Below, in pieces: positions 1 to 11,109 of a DNA stretch of 64,000 nucleotides. Every line of letters begins with the position of its first letter. Position 1 is the stretch's first letter. Source of the DNA: Rhineura floridana. Taxonomy: Eukaryota; Chordata; Lepidosauria; Squamata; Rhineuridae. The stretch is from positions 97,546,838 through 97,610,837 of the forward strand of contig NC_084485.1 in NCBI RefSeq assembly GCF_030035675.1, given 5' to 3'. Under the pieces are notes generated by a model. It saw only the letters and a list, made by a program, of their open reading frames with translations. It ran no database searches and was not told the DNA's origin. The position numbers and the translations under genes were made by a program.

Positions 1-636
1 TGGAAATTCATGTGCTTTGTGTTGCATGATTAATAATAGTGCCAATCATGATTAAAAGTCATCTAAGTCCTTTTTAAGTTAAATCTTGCTCATGTTAATC
101 ATGGCTTATTTGAAACATTTAAATATTCTTTTTATCCTTTAACCGTGGAAATGGATGAGAACCATCTGAACATTGGGCTTAGATATATCAGGCCCAACCG
201 GTTTAGAAACATCTACGTTAAAATCACCACCCTGGGTTGTGCTCTGAAAGCTATAAAGAGTCAGCACAGAGGTGAAGCTACTTCTGCAGAGCCATCCCCA
301 TCAGGAGATGGGTTACCGTGTTCTTTATCAGCTGAAGTTCCTGACCAGGGGAAGTTTCACGTAGAGTATATTTCCATAATCTTGTCTATAATAGTTACAG
401 AAGCAACTATCACAACATCCAAATCTAAATAAAAGGATTGTCATCTTTTCTATGGATGGAAAACATTTTCTGGCTTCCAGTTCCAGGGCCAGTGATTGGT
501 CCAACAACATCCAGACCCAATGCATTTGAGAGACTTCAGTGTTCTAGAAGGCAGGCAAGCAGTCAGTCAGTTTTGTCTTGAACAAGACTGAACTGCTTCC
601 AACTTCCCTATAGTCTTGTAACTGCAGTTTAGGACT
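1..636. other. Intergenic DNA, nothing recognised
   Basis: No ORF here resembles a known protein, and no clear repeat was recognised. It would lie downstream of TACSTD2, on the side where OMA1 is expected from synteny, but no OMA1 exon is visible. Confidence 0.5.
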
Positions 637-876
637 GAATTAGAATCAATTGTGGTGAAGTGATTAAGAGTGCTGGACTAGAAACTGGGAGAACAGGATT
701 CAAATCCCCACTCAGCTCTGAAGCTCACTGGGTGACCTTGGGTCAGTCGCCATCTCTTCGCCGAACCTATCTCACGGGGTTGCTGTGAGGATAAAGTGGG
801 AAGGAGGAAAACTATGTATGCCACCTAGGAGGAAAGGTGGGATATACATGAGATAGCAAATAAATAAAATCACAGA
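637..876 (+). repeat. MIR/CORE-type tRNA-derived SINE
   Basis: A tRNA-like head (GTGATTAAGAGTGCTGGACT, then a B-box-like GATTCAAATCC) is followed by the CORE-SINE body around GGGTGACCTTGGGTCAGTC. The tail, GTTGCTGTGAGGATAAA..., ends in GCAAATAAATAAAAT. Head, core and A/T tail are in MIR order, so this is a near full-length SINE and not a tRNA gene. Confidence 0.8.
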
Positions 877-1133
877 AGAACTTAATGCAGCTATTCTTAA
901 ATATTTTTCCATGCACCTAATGAAAGTTGCTAGGGGTCATGACAAACTACTTAATAATTTTTTAAATAATGTACAAAACCACTGTATTGTGAACATCATG
1001 AGTGGGGCCATAGGGCAGACCACTGAGAAAAGCCTACTTAACTGGTAACTTTTAAGGGGACAATTAGTAGATTGAAGCAGTGCCATCCATGTTATAAAAA
1101 ACTATATGCCATAGTAAACATAGGTAGTCTATT

Positions 1134-1247
1134 TCAGGTGTGGGGAACCTTTGGCCATCCAGATGTTCCTGAACTACAACTCCCATCATCCCCGGTCGTT
1201 GGCCATGCTTGCTGTAGCTTATGGAGGGCCAAAGGTTCGTTACACAT
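1134..1247. repeat. Foldback element, ACTACAACTCCCATCA family
   Basis: Inverted ends (GGGGAACCTTTGGCC and GGCCAAAGGTTCGT) enclose CAGATGTTCCTGAACTACAACTCCCATCA. The ends resemble hAT terminal repeats. This is one of about eleven related copies in the window. Confidence 0.6.
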
Positions 1248-1249
1248 GG

Positions 1250-2390
1250 CCTATTTGATAAATCCAATCCTGGTCAAAATGACCTTGATCTCTGGTTGTG
1301 AGGGGGGGAAATCAAGTGCAGGAGCAAGAATAGACATTTTCAACAAGATTGTGCAATCTTTCCACAGAACACCTGAATGAAGCTTTCACATCACTTGAGA
1401 ACCCTGACTTTGAAAAGGGGAAAGTTTCTGCTCACTGGGTTGCAAAAGCAAAACATATTCTCAGTTTCTGCTCCCCGGGTTGCAAAGGCAAATCATACTC
1501 TACAACTGATGAACATCATACCCATCAAGCATGCGGCACGTGGCTATACTAGAGCAGTCCTTGTACAACGGGAGCATCTTATTCAGTAGCAGTGGTTAAG
1601 GATTATTTTGCCTAAACTTTATTTCCAATATTTTTATGTGAATATGTCATGGAGTTGATGGGGAGGGCAATGATTGTGTCAGCTTGTAGTGACTTACTGC
1701 TTTTGGGGAGAGGCTCTGTAGCTAAGGTAACCATTCTATACTGGGGCAATAATACCCAAATTCAGCTTGAATAATCTATTTTGCTTCATTAAGTTAATAG
1801 TTAACAAGAGGAAGTACACTTCACAGCATGTCCAGGCATGCTATGTTGAATAATTCCAGGGCTGTTAAACAGCTGAGGCAGGGGAGAGGTTGCCAGCTGT
1901 GACACAATTCACAAAATATTAGTTAGCCAGCAGTTACTACATACACCAGGATGCCTTTACTACAAACTGCTGCTGTCACCAGATAAAACATCCCACGAAA
2001 TAGCAATAGCTTGATTAGGTCATCTGCTGTGGATGCTGGACAACTTACATCACATCATCCAGAACGTTACTGGAGCAAACTTTCCCAGAGCTATTCAGAA
2101 GATATTAAAGACCACAGCCAGTCTGATCTATGCTTGGAGGGGAAACTCCTTTAGAAACACAGCATGAAGCTTAGCAACAGTTTAAAGTTAAAAAAAAATT
2201 ATTTCAGGGAAAATTATATTACAAACACAGACAGACACCAATTCCACGGGAAATGCTCTGCTGGCATTCATTCATATAAGGTATTATTACGTCTTAAAAA
2301 TACATCTTAGATTAGGGACAAAAATAATCATGTTTAAATGGAAGAAGGGAAACCTTTCAACAAATCAGCGGTTTTGTCAAAGGTAACGTT
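1250..2390. other. Intergenic DNA, nothing recognised
   Basis: No coding or repeat signal was recognised. It is downstream of TACSTD2 on the minus strand. Confidence 0.4.
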
Positions 2391-2396
2391 TTTAAT
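2391..2396 (-). terminator. TACSTD2: Possible TACSTD2 poly(A) signal (ATTAAA)
   Basis: The minus strand reads ATTAAA about 470 bases past the TACSTD2 stop. No AATAAA was seen between the stop and this point; another ATTAAA lies near 2652. The choice between them is inference. Confidence 0.3.
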
Positions 2397-2862
2397 AATA
2401 GAAAGTCAGTCTTAAATGTACAGACAGAACACACACACTGTAGCAACATGGAACAAAAAGTACTGGAGAAGGAAAAACAGCTACACATATACACACACAA
2501 AACAGGTATAGAAATGCAGTCAATATAAATTAAGCTGTGTAGCTATGGAACATTGTTTTCTTTTTAAAAAAAACTAACTATGAAACTAGAAAAGTTCAGG
2601 AGTGAGTATAGTACAAGGATTTTGTCCTTGAGACATTGATACTCATCTCAATTTAATTTCATCACATAGTATACTATAATTAAAGGAAAATGCTAACTAT
2701 ATCCCTATCACTTTTCCAATCTGCAATTGTAGACGTTTTGATAGAACTGTTGCTCTTAAAGCAAGCACCCTCCCCATCTTCAAAAGACGCGGTAGAAATC
2801 TTGCCATCTTCTTTCCATTGTATCAATGTCAAAATCTTAGTCCTACAGTCAAATTAAGGCAC

Positions 2863-3789
2863 CTATGAATTTTGTCTTCTTCGCATTTCTCCCATCTCCT
2901 TAATCTCAACCTTCTCATACGAGCCAGTCCTTCGCCTCCCGGTAATCACAAGCACAGTTATCCCAATAACAATGGCCAAGACTACCACCACCACCACTGC
3001 AATAACACCTGCTGTCAGGCGCTTCATAGAGAACTCTGGTGGTTTTTCATCAACATAGTAGATTAGGATTTCTTCAATGTCTAGAGGTTCTCCATTGACA
3101 GAGAGATTAAATGCATTACTAGGCAGGAAAAGGGAGTCACCCTTGACGTCTTTTTCAAAGTAGTAAGCTACATCTGCAATATCAACATCTCTGAAAGACT
3201 TCTCTGAAGCATTCTGCTTCAAGTCGATATGGATGAATGGGTAGTCGTACACAACATCTGTGATGAACCTTGGATGGAGCATGTACCGGTTCTGAATGAG
3301 CTGTTGAAGATTGTTTTTCACTTCAGATTTGAGGAAGGGAGATTTTCGCACTTGGTGCTTTAGCCCAATAGAGATCCTGTTTGTTCTGATAAGTTCACTG
3401 CACCTCATATTGAGATCACCCTTGTCAGTTCTTCTTACCCCAGCACTGTTCACACACCAACAAGTCTCTGTCTGATTACACTGCCTGGCTTTGAAGAAGC
3501 CCCTGGCATCACAGTCTGGGTCATAAAGTCCATCATTGTCCACAAAGCCATGTTTGGGCTTTTTAAAGGTCCTGGGTTGTATGCGGTTCATTTCTGCCTT
3601 CATCAGCAGACATTTTGAAGTCAGCATTGAACAGTCCAGTCTCTGATTCGAACCGATCGCTGTGCAGATGCAGCTACCAGAGTCCGTCCTGCACTGTGCC
3701 CGTTTATTTGTTGGACACATGCAATCATTCTGGGCTGCTGATGCAGACACAAGCATCAAAATGAGTGCAGCCCCAAAAGCAGACTCCAT
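2863..3789 (-). CDS. TACSTD2: TACSTD2 (TROP2), tumor-associated calcium signal transducer 2
   Basis: This is an uninterrupted 308-residue ORF, matching the known single-exon structure of TACSTD2; its paralogue EPCAM has several introns. A signal peptide (about 1-19, ending SASAA) precedes a cysteine-rich N-terminal segment (CMCPTNK...CICTAIGS...LTSKCLLMKAEM). A thyroglobulin type-1 domain follows (about 65-140), with VDNDGLYDPDCD, the core CWCVNSAGVRRTDKGDL and a final RC. Next come the EPCAM/TROP2 C-domain, a valine-rich transmembrane helix (about 260-283) and a short basic tail with SYEKVEIKEMGEM. Human TROP2 has 323 residues, and most of the difference is a shorter signal peptide. It is a single-pass plasma-membrane glycoprotein of epithelia, known for cell-cell adhesion and for regulated intramembrane proteolysis. 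The start was chosen because it leads directly into the hydrophobic signal peptide. EPCAM is less likely, given the one-exon structure and the position beside MYSM1. Confidence 0.95.
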   Translation of the reverse strand: MESAFGAALILMLVSASAAQNDCMCPTNKRAQCRTDSGSCICTAIGSNQRLDCSMLTSKCLLMKAEMNRIQPRTFKKPKHGFVDNDGLYDPDCDARGFFKARQCNQTETCWCVNSAGVRRTDKGDLNMRCSELIRTNRISIGLKHQVRKSPFLKSEVKNNLQQLIQNRYMLHPRFITDVVYDYPFIHIDLKQNASEKSFRDVDIADVAYYFEKDVKGDSLFLPSNAFNLSVNGEPLDIEEILIYYVDEKPPEFSMKRLTAGVIAVVVVVVLAIVIGITVLVITGRRRTGSYEKVEIKEMGEMRRRQNS

Positions 3790-4049
3790 GGATTTGGAGG
3801 AGATGAGCAGAAAAGTTCTTTAGGAAGAGGCAGATGAATATAGCAGCCTGAAGACAAGACCCATCCACCACAAGAGCCTCCCGGTTTCTGTGTGACAGGG
3901 CAGGACAGCTCCCTCTCTTTCTAAACTAACATCAGACCTGCCCAACCAGTCTGGCTGGTGCCTGTCAAACAAATCAGGTTTATGGTGACATAGAAAACGC
4001 ACAGAAATCAAGAGAGCTGCACCTTCTTCAGTAGGGAGTGGTGGCAACT

Positions 4050-4143
4050 CTCTGCCTTCTCATACTTCCCACCCCTCCGCTTCCTGGTAATCACAAGTGC
4101 CTTCATTCCAGTAATAATGGCCAAGGCTTCCACCACCACCACC
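4050..4143 (-). pseudogene. Relic of a second TACSTD2/EPCAM C-terminus
   Basis: The minus strand reads a degraded transmembrane and juxtamembrane segment: VVVVEALAIITGMKALVITR and then KRRGGKYEKAES. The intact gene has VVVVVVLAIVIGITVLVITG, then RRRTGSYEKVE. DNA match to 2905-3000 is extended, with shared blocks such as GGTAATCACAAG, AATGGCCAAG and CCACCACCACC. The tail KYEKAE is closer to EPCAM or human TROP2 than to the neighbouring gene. No extracellular part remains. It sits about 260 bases upstream of the TACSTD2 start codon, in its presumed promoter. Tandem duplication or a dead retrocopy are both possible. Confidence 0.65.
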
Positions 4144-4418
4144 TGTCTTTCCTTCCATGAAGGAGGAAGCATGACATGCTAGAAACACAGAAACCAATAC
4201 TACATTAAGCTCTTTGCAGATAGAAACGTGCCTGCCTCATAGGCCAAACTATACATAAGTGCTGGGTTAGAAGCTACAGTGAGGCCAAGCCCTGTCAACC
4301 TTCTTTCCGGTCAGCCACCTGCACACATGCACAGCCACATGAGAAAGCCCAAGATGCCTGCTAAATAGGGAACACAAACACTAGCTCCAGTGGTCAGTAT
4401 ACATAACAGCCAGGAGCA

Positions 4419-4890
4419 GTAGTGTAGTGGCAAATTCACAAGTGCAGGGTCCCTTCATGACAGTCACAGCCACACCCCTCCCTATTTTATTTTTGCTGCT
4501 GGTTGAGAATGAGATCCTAGTTAATGCCTTCTCCCACAGCTACATCTGTCCCTAGGAGCAAATAAACATGAAAGAGGAGAGTGTTAGCTACTGCAAAGAA
4601 TCTTCTCAGTGGCTAACACACCTCCTTTAACTCTGGTTGGCTCCAATAAGCAGGAAAGGACAAGGAAGCATGCAAGAAGACTCTTCCCAGTGGGTCACTG
4701 ATTCATAAGGTCTCCATAAGTCGTAATCGACTGGAAGGCACATAACAATAACAACAAAAACACACTCCCTTTTCATGCTGATTGGTTCCTAGGATGCTGG
4801 AGACATAGGGACCCTGCTGGGACCCTGCTCCCAAAAAAGTAAGGGGTCTAAGACCCCCCGAGACCCTGGACGACTACACCACTGGCCTGT
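4419..4890. mobile_element. Non-autonomous DNA transposon, TIR GCAGTAGTGTAGTGG
   Basis: The left end GCAGTAGTGTAGTGGCAAAT mirrors the right end GACTACACCACTGGC, and GCAGGGTCCC near the left end mirrors GGGACCCTGC near the right. There is no transposase ORF. A second repeat is nested at about 4692-4745. Confidence 0.45.
4692..4745 (-). repeat. Short copy of the TCAAGTCGATTATGACTTATGGCGACC repeat
   Basis: On the minus strand it reads GTGCCTTCCAGTCGATTACG and then ACTTATGGAGACC. Related copies lie at 14372, 23432 and 33525. It is nested in the preceding DNA element. Confidence 0.55.
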
Positions 4891-5066
4891 AGGGAAGGAC
4901 AAAGAGACCAGAGCAGCCAGAACAACTTTTTTTTTTTTTTGAGAATTCCCATTATGGGTCAAGGTGAAATGCTGAGCCATTTCATGCTGGGTGGGCACAA
5001 TAGGCCAATTGTACAAGCACTATTATGCCTAAAAGCTGAAGGTGCCCAAAGCAGCCTACCCCAATC

Positions 5067-5190
5067 TGATACCCTCCAGATGTTGTGGACCACAGCTCCC
5101 GTCATCCCTGATTATTAGCCATGCTGGCTGGTGCTGATGGGAGCTGGAGTTCAACAACATCTGAAGGGCACCAGGTTGGGGAAGGCTGTC
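5067..5190. repeat. Foldback element, ACTACAACTCCCATCA family
   Basis: Left arm CCCTCCAGATGTTGTGGACC and right arm CAACATCTGAAGGGCACC are inverted copies around a short loop containing GCCATGCTGGCTGG. Confidence 0.6.
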
Positions 5191-5639
5191 CTAACAGCTG
5201 GTCACACCCAACAGTCACGCTTACTGCCTTCCTCTAATGTGGACTTCATGGCCTGTCACATTTGATCAGGGACCCTTTACACATTACATTGCTAACTGTA
5301 TATCTAACCTGGTTTAATCATACACCAAAGAAAAAGAAAAGTGTGGGTTGTTAAACACACTCAAGGGGTAGCTGTGTTTGGCCGTAGCACCCTATTTTAG
5401 GGTACCTTGAGAGTCAAATTGGGTTTTCCCTCTATGTAATGTGTGAAGTGGCCCTCACTGTGAAGTACTGTATTAACTAACACTTGGGGTAATGCTGCTC
5501 CCAGAAGCATTGATCTCTAATGCCTGGTCCCTCTTGGATCAGTGCTATCCTGTCATGGAAATACATCTAGTGGGAATTAAGACTTAAAAAAAAAAAACCA
5601 CTATGATTTCAGGGATGGATATTCAGCCTTTACTGACCA

Positions 5640-5755
5640 GGTATCCTCCAGATGGTTTTGGCCTACAACCCCCATCATCTTCAGGCAGTACGATTGTGCT
5701 GGTTGGGGCTGATGGGAGTTGTGGTCTCTAACATCTGGAGGACACCAGATTGGCA
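5640..5755. repeat. Foldback element, ACTACAACTCCCATCA family
   Basis: Arms ATCCTCCAGATGGTTTTGG and CTAACATCTGGAGGACACC are inverted; the centre holds GATGGGAGTTGTGGTC. Confidence 0.55.
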
Positions 5756-5759
5756 CAGG

Positions 5760-6750
5760 CAGTTTTAACATAACAAGGGAATACCCATTACAGTTTCCTC
5801 TTCTGTTAAGTTTCAGGATTTCTTACATTGTCCTCTGTTATGGCTATCCAAACCTGCACCCTGCACAGAAAGCACAATTATTTTGGTGGCCTATAGATCC
5901 CCGTTTTGTAGCCCCTGCTCTGGGTCAAACCACTATACATATAGCGGTAGGTTTCTTTTTATTCTCTTCCAATGCAGTCTTCAAAAGATATGCCATTTCA
6001 TGCCATTGATGGTTTGACTATTCATCCCATTTAAAAACATATTTCTATTTATTGTGGATGGTCAACACCACATAAACCGCTCCCTTGAGATGTTCCAAGT
6101 TTAGCCTCAGTCAATAAAAGATGCAATAACTTTCACATGGGCTTTGCAAACTTAGACACAATGATTAATATCATGGAAGTTTCAGGAGGTATTTTGCAAT
6201 CAAAACTCTGAGTCATTATAAGTGGCTTTCTAGCAGGGTGGTTAAGAGCCAAACAGTAGGCATGTCTGAACTACAGACTGGCTTAATAGTCATTCCCTTT
6301 CCCCAGCGAATCATGGAGACAGTATCTGAGGGTGTGCGTGTGGGAAGTCTAGAGAGCTCAAAATAGTTAAAAATGATAAAAAGTGCTACAAAACTCTCCA
6401 CACCACTATCTCTGTATGTACTGTGCCGCTTGCTGGGCCCTCAAATGTGGGACAGGATTAAGACAGCTGCTTATGGAGCTCCACACATGCACTGAGGTTT
6501 CTGAGGAGCTCCTTCCCCCTTCAACTCTTCAGGGCCCTGCAAAGCTGATCCAGAATGTCAGGGAAGTTGCTGCCTTTGAATTGGTCCCCAGTGAGCTTTC
6601 AATAGGGCTGGCCAATCAGGGTTTGCATTTGCACAGAAGAGCCCCACCCACATGCATCTGTATACTCATATGCCCCCTTTTAGACTAATGCCAAATTCAT
6701 AGCCACGAGAACAGAGCTGGAGAACTCTGACAGATCTTGATCTTTCCTAC
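5760..6750. other. Intergenic DNA, nothing recognised
   Basis: Scattered short ORFs show no family resemblance, and no repeat family was recognised. Confidence 0.4.
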
Positions 6751-6754
6751 CCCC

Positions 6755-7018
6755 TATAAGCCAAATCTGACAAGTGGCTGGGGCTGCCTACCTGCCAGTC
6801 AGCCAATGTCACAATGAAATCAAGTGACAAAGGGCTTTGAAGCCTTGACAATAAGGTTGCTGGGAACCCTGTGCTGTGCTTTGAAGTCCCAGCTACTTTT
6901 TTATCTGCCCGCACTGATACTATGTATGATGTTAGGGAATTGGTAGGCAGGCATGGCTTGGCCAAAAATGGCCTGGTGGGCCTAATTAGACCTGTAGGCC
7001 AGAGGTTTCCCACCCCTA
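6755..7018. mobile_element. hAT-like non-autonomous element, copy 1
   Basis: The stretch from AATCTGACAAGTGGCTGGGG to CCTGTAGGCCAGAGGTTTCC matches a second copy at 38195-38580 in the same order (AAGTTTGACAAGTGGACAGA ... GGCTTAATTAAGTCCGTGGG). The right end, GGCCAGAGGTTTCCCACCCC, is of the hAT/MER terminal type. No transposase is present. Confidence 0.5.
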
Positions 7019-7059
7019 GTGGAATAACCAGTAGGTGCACTGGTTTCAGGGGGTGTGGC

Positions 7060-7594
7060 TAGTGGATCCGCCCTCATGCCCCCTGCATATGCTTACTGAA
7101 TGGATGGAGAAATATGCTTCTGCTATGCTTCCTGATCATGAGGATCATGTTCCATTTTCAGAACTTCAGCTTTTAGTGTGTGGTTGGGACCAGTGGTGCT
7201 CTCTCAGTCCCACCTGTATGTACACTAGGGGTATAGGGAGGAAGTGGTCTGAAAGAGGTTCATTTGGTCTTTGACTGTGGGGGCTTCCCCACAGCAGTTT
7301 ATTGTGCACTCGGTGCTGCTCATGCAATATGTTGTGCAGTGTCCACACAATGTTGCCATCATCAGATTGTTTCCACATTTGAAATATTTACTTATATTCA
7401 GAAGCAGTAGATCCAGAGTAATGGAAAATGACACTCAATTACATCTGGGAGTCTTTGAGGAAACAATGAGTTAAAATGATTGAAAGCTGTTACAGGCTGA
7501 TTATTTGGATAATCAGTATCTTCAGTAAAATACACTGAAGGTATTTTATTTATTTGGGTATTTCATATCTTCAATACAAAACATTCCCAAAGTG
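7060..7594. other. Intergenic DNA, nothing recognised
   Basis: No gene or clear repeat was recognised before the solo LTR. Confidence 0.4.
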
Positions 7595-7599
7595 GTCCC

Positions 7600-8356
7600 T
7601 GTGAGGATCCCACCTCAGACCACCACCTGTCAGGTGCCTCCAGTCAGGATCCTGGTTTTTATTTGTTCTCTCACCAGCTCGAGCACAGATCTTGCAAGAT
7701 CCCACAGCTAGCCAGCACCACCAGCCACTCCCTATTTCACAATATTGCCTGGGGACTTTGCCTTAGTCTCCTTCTGGCTTATTGTTACTTAGTGTCTGGG
7801 TCTACTTGCAGGCCACAACCCCCCTGTATCTTTGTGCCAATGAAGCACATAGCCCTGGGTTGCCCTGGATACTTGATGATACACTATCTCTTCACCGCTG
7901 CCACCACTGATACTGTTTCTGCACCTTGGTAATTACCCTGCCCACCCTTCTGGTCTGTGAAAGCCCCAGCCAAGGATCAGGCTTTTGGTAAACCAAGAAT
8001 AATATTTATTTATAAAAACCAGGAAATAACAAGACTACTTTAGGTATATTTAACAAGTGTATGGTTTCATACAGTGTCACTCTTTATGTTTCCAGTCACA
8101 TATAATCTGCCTTAATACCAGCCAAATATAATCCAACCCACAACCAACTCCAACTCCCAAAACTCTACAACCAACCGACCTCCCAACAGAACTGTCATCC
8201 TCTCATTTATACCTTCAGCCACTCAAACGCTCAGCCAATCATCATATAGCATTCTAGCCCATGTACTCCCCCCTCTCACTCAATCCACTTACCATGTATA
8301 CTTTAATAAACCTGCACTTACCATATTTACAGTTATCAAAATACAGGGACATCACA
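7600..8356. mobile_element. Solo LTR of an LTR retroelement (fossil), copy 1
   Basis: The 757-bp block starts TGTGAGGATCCC and ends GGGACATCACA, the inverted TG...CA ends of an LTR. Perfect 5-bp direct repeats (GTCCC) flank it at 7595-7599 and 8357-8361, as left by integrase. No internal region is attached. A diverged copy of the same family lies at 60029-60774. Whether the family is ERV or gypsy-like is not decided. It is an old, non-coding fossil. Confidence 0.75.
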
Positions 8357-8391
8357 GTCCCGTATGTGTACACATGCATACCCTTTAAGTT

Positions 8392-8455
8392 TGCAGTCCT
8401 ATTTACTTGGGAGTAATCCCACTGAATTCAGTGGGACTTTGATTTCCAAGTAAAT
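8392..8455. repeat. Short palindromic repeat around ACTGAATTCAGTGGGACTT
   Basis: TTACTTGGGAGTAATCCCAC is mirrored around GAATTC by GTGGGACTTTG...CCAAGTAAAT. Related pieces lie near 19310, 20660, 37330, 44200, 61260 and 61590. No coding capacity; probably a miniature element. Confidence 0.5.
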
Positions 8456-8742
8456 TTACACTGTAAGAAAACCAAGTTGCCACTGTTACTATACATACCC
8501 ACGACTTGAGTTAACCCAACCTCTGCAGAGGTAGATGTAGGCTAAAGGTTGCTCTGACCGCCTGAGACATGCTTTCTAATGTATACTGAGAATGCTCTAA
8601 GGAAAGATTCTGCCCCAGCCCCTTTCTCTCTTTTTTTAAGGGTCAGGATACAACACTTATCCAGGTAATTCCTTGGATTGGGTCTGGCATATATTGGTGT
8701 GGGTCAAAATGAATAAAAAAACAGCTCTTTAATATCCTCTAA

Positions 8743-8848
8743 TTCAGCCTTCAAAAACTTCGTACCCGCCCGTTGTTTGGGACTACAACTCCCAGCAGCC
8801 AGCATGTGTAGTCAAAACTTCTGGAGGGCACCAGGTTGGCAAGGGTTA
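8743..8848. repeat. Foldback element, ACTACAACTCCCAGCA variant
   Basis: GGACTACAACTCCCAGCAGC is followed by CTTCTGGAGGGCACCAGGTT. The left arm is diverged. The first block resembles the ZNF143 site ACTACAATTCCCAGCATGC. Confidence 0.5.
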
Positions 8849-8849
8849 G

Positions 8850-9555
8850 AGCACATAAACATTCCCACAGATGACAATTCTTACTATTACCATGTTGGCT
8901 GTGTTTATGTCACAGATGCCAGCATGCTTAGAAAAGCAGGTAGAAAATTGGGGTGTAGCCAGGAAAACACAAAACAAACTTGTTAGGTTCTGCAGAGGAA
9001 AGGTGTCTAGGGAGTGACCATTGGAAGGAGAAATAACTGGAAACAGCAGTCACAGAGCTGAGAAGGAGGCTAATAGGCTCATTTCAACCTTGATCACAGA
9101 TTGGTGCCATCTCAATGAGCCTGGACACAGGCCTAGTGTACTCACATGGCATGATAAAGTGGCAGAGTGCTAAGAAGGTAGCATGGACTGTACCAGTGCA
9201 AGCAAAGGTTCCTCTGTGTGCGTATGTGTGTGTTGTAAAACACCCTGCAAGCAGAATCCTAGCAGGTAATGAAGAAAGATTCTATTTCGGCCCTTTGCCT
9301 ACACTGCTGGTTTTCTGTTTTGCATGAGCCCACTCTTCCCTCCCCCAAAACACAGAAAGCATTCAGAAGTCACATATATCCCACTGGAGGTGTGAAGAGG
9401 TTCTCCCGCTTCAGCACTATATTAATACTTAAGAGACTGAATCAAGTCCCTGGTTTGAATTTCACCTCTGCCATGAACTCAAGAGATGAAGCCACTCACT
9501 CTCAACCTCAGTTCCCTCCTCTGCAGAGTATGAGGAAATAATAATACTGACTTAC
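8850..9555. other. Intergenic DNA, nothing recognised
   Basis: No gene or recognised repeat. Confidence 0.4.
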
Positions 9556-9559
9556 CTTT

Positions 9560-9986
9560 CAGGTTTGTTTCAAGGATTACAACTTTACCTCAACATGGTT
9601 TTCTTTTATCCAATATGTTAACAATAAAGAGCACAATCAAAATCCACCATCTTATGCTAAAATTTGGAGCGACTAACATTAAACAAATTTAGAAATGTAT
9701 ATTTTGCTCACCTACTTTATCCACCATTATTCCCCCCCTTTCCTCCTTTGTGTTCCTTTTTCCCCACATCCCCTTATTCCTTAAGTAATGCCACCTGGTT
9801 GGGGGGGGTGTTTGAGGGGCTTATAATTAGCTGTTTTGAAGTTGACATTTGTATAAAAGATGTATGCTCTCAGTTAATTATAATGTGTGTATTACCCTCT
9901 TAGAAGAAACAACAAAAACTTGTTACATCGCATTGTGAATTTTATTTGGAAAATCAATAAAACATTATACAGTATACAAAAAAAAG
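9560..9986 (+). mobile_element. Probable L1-type LINE 3' end
   Basis: The stretch ends GTGAATTTTATTTGGAAAAT, then CAATAAAACATT and a short A-run (AAAAAAAAG), a 3' UTR and poly(A) shape typical of L1. The 5' limit is uncertain and no reverse transcriptase motif remains. Confidence 0.4.
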
Positions 9987-10385
9987 AATGTCAATATATT
10001 AACTGCTAAGAGTGGAAGCGTCAGCAGGAGGTTGTTGGTAGGCAGTGCAGGTTCTGGGAAAAGGTGAGAACTTTCTTTAGAAGGGTACAAAGCCTAAGTC
10101 CAGTTGCAATTCTTGGATTGAGTTTCTGTTTCCTTAGCATTTTACACCCTCAGTTGCCTCCAGGCAAACTCTATATGCATCTTTTTGTCAGCTCCAAAAC
10201 GGCCTCACTACAACCTGGGGTTTGGTTTGCACTCTGCCATAGCATTCTCCATGGTTTTAGTTTACAAAGACAGGTAGATATCTCCAAATTTGTTTGGTGG
10301 AATGTGAGAGTGCTTATCAAGCCGCCGCCTAACGATGGCCACTGACACATACATGCTGGGGGTGGCTACATGACCGGAAGAGTAT

Positions 10386-11107
10386 GGGCTTATTCACATG
10401 GGAGCATAACTTTGTGCTGAAAACGCTGTTTTTACCTCCGTTTTGTTTGCACCGTCTACTCTACAATAAGAGATCAATGCCAGCTGCAAACAGTGTTTTC
10501 TAGTCACACTTGAGGGGAAGCATCAATCATGCAGTTTCCTAAAGACCACACCCTCTAATTTAACATTTCCACTCCCTCTGTTTACCTGGCAACCGAGCAT
10601 GCTGTTTGTTTTACCAGGAAGTTTCATTCAAGAAAACAACAACCCAGAAGTGTAATTATTTGTATTTTCACTGGTACAGTACAGATGAAATACAACTATT
10701 TGTTTGAGCAGTCTTATGCTTTTGTGAACAAGTTAGGGAGGGGAGAAAATAAAGGCAGCGTTTGCAGCAACATAAAAAAAGCTTGCAGAACGGGAGAGAA
10801 ATAGAAGTTTCTCTTCAGCCCACAGGAAATGAAATGAAAGAACGGAGGAGGAGGGAGTGGGCGTGGAGAGGTGAATGACTGACACACCCACCTAAAAGCA
10901 TCCAAGCAAAGCATCTGCAAGCCCTAGAGATATGAAGACATTTTTTCCTTCCCTGTTTGGATTATCACAGGATTGGGTTAGTACGGATTCACTGAGAGGA
11001 AACTGTGTGATGGCTTCTGTTTGCCAGTAATATCATGTGAACCATGCAAATTAAAAGGGGATGCAAATAGCACCAGACACACAGTAAAACCTTGTGTAGA
11101 TGAGCCC
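10386..11107. mobile_element. Non-autonomous DNA element with TIR GGGCTYATYYACA
   Basis: Left end GGGCTTATTCACATGGGAGC and right end CTTGTGTAGATGAGCCC are inverted copies about 720 bp apart. There is no transposase ORF. Target duplication was not resolved, so the superfamily is open. Confidence 0.45.
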
Positions 11108-11109
11108 TG

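Noticed and set aside
2863-3789. EPCAM as the identity of the 308-residue ORF
   Set aside because: EPCAM has multiple coding exons; this is one exon, lies beside MYSM1 as TACSTD2 does in human, and matches TROP2 blocks such as VDNDGLYDPDCD and GVRRTDKGDL.
7663-7932. 89-codon ORF
   Set aside because: Lies wholly inside the solo LTR and shows no protein family.
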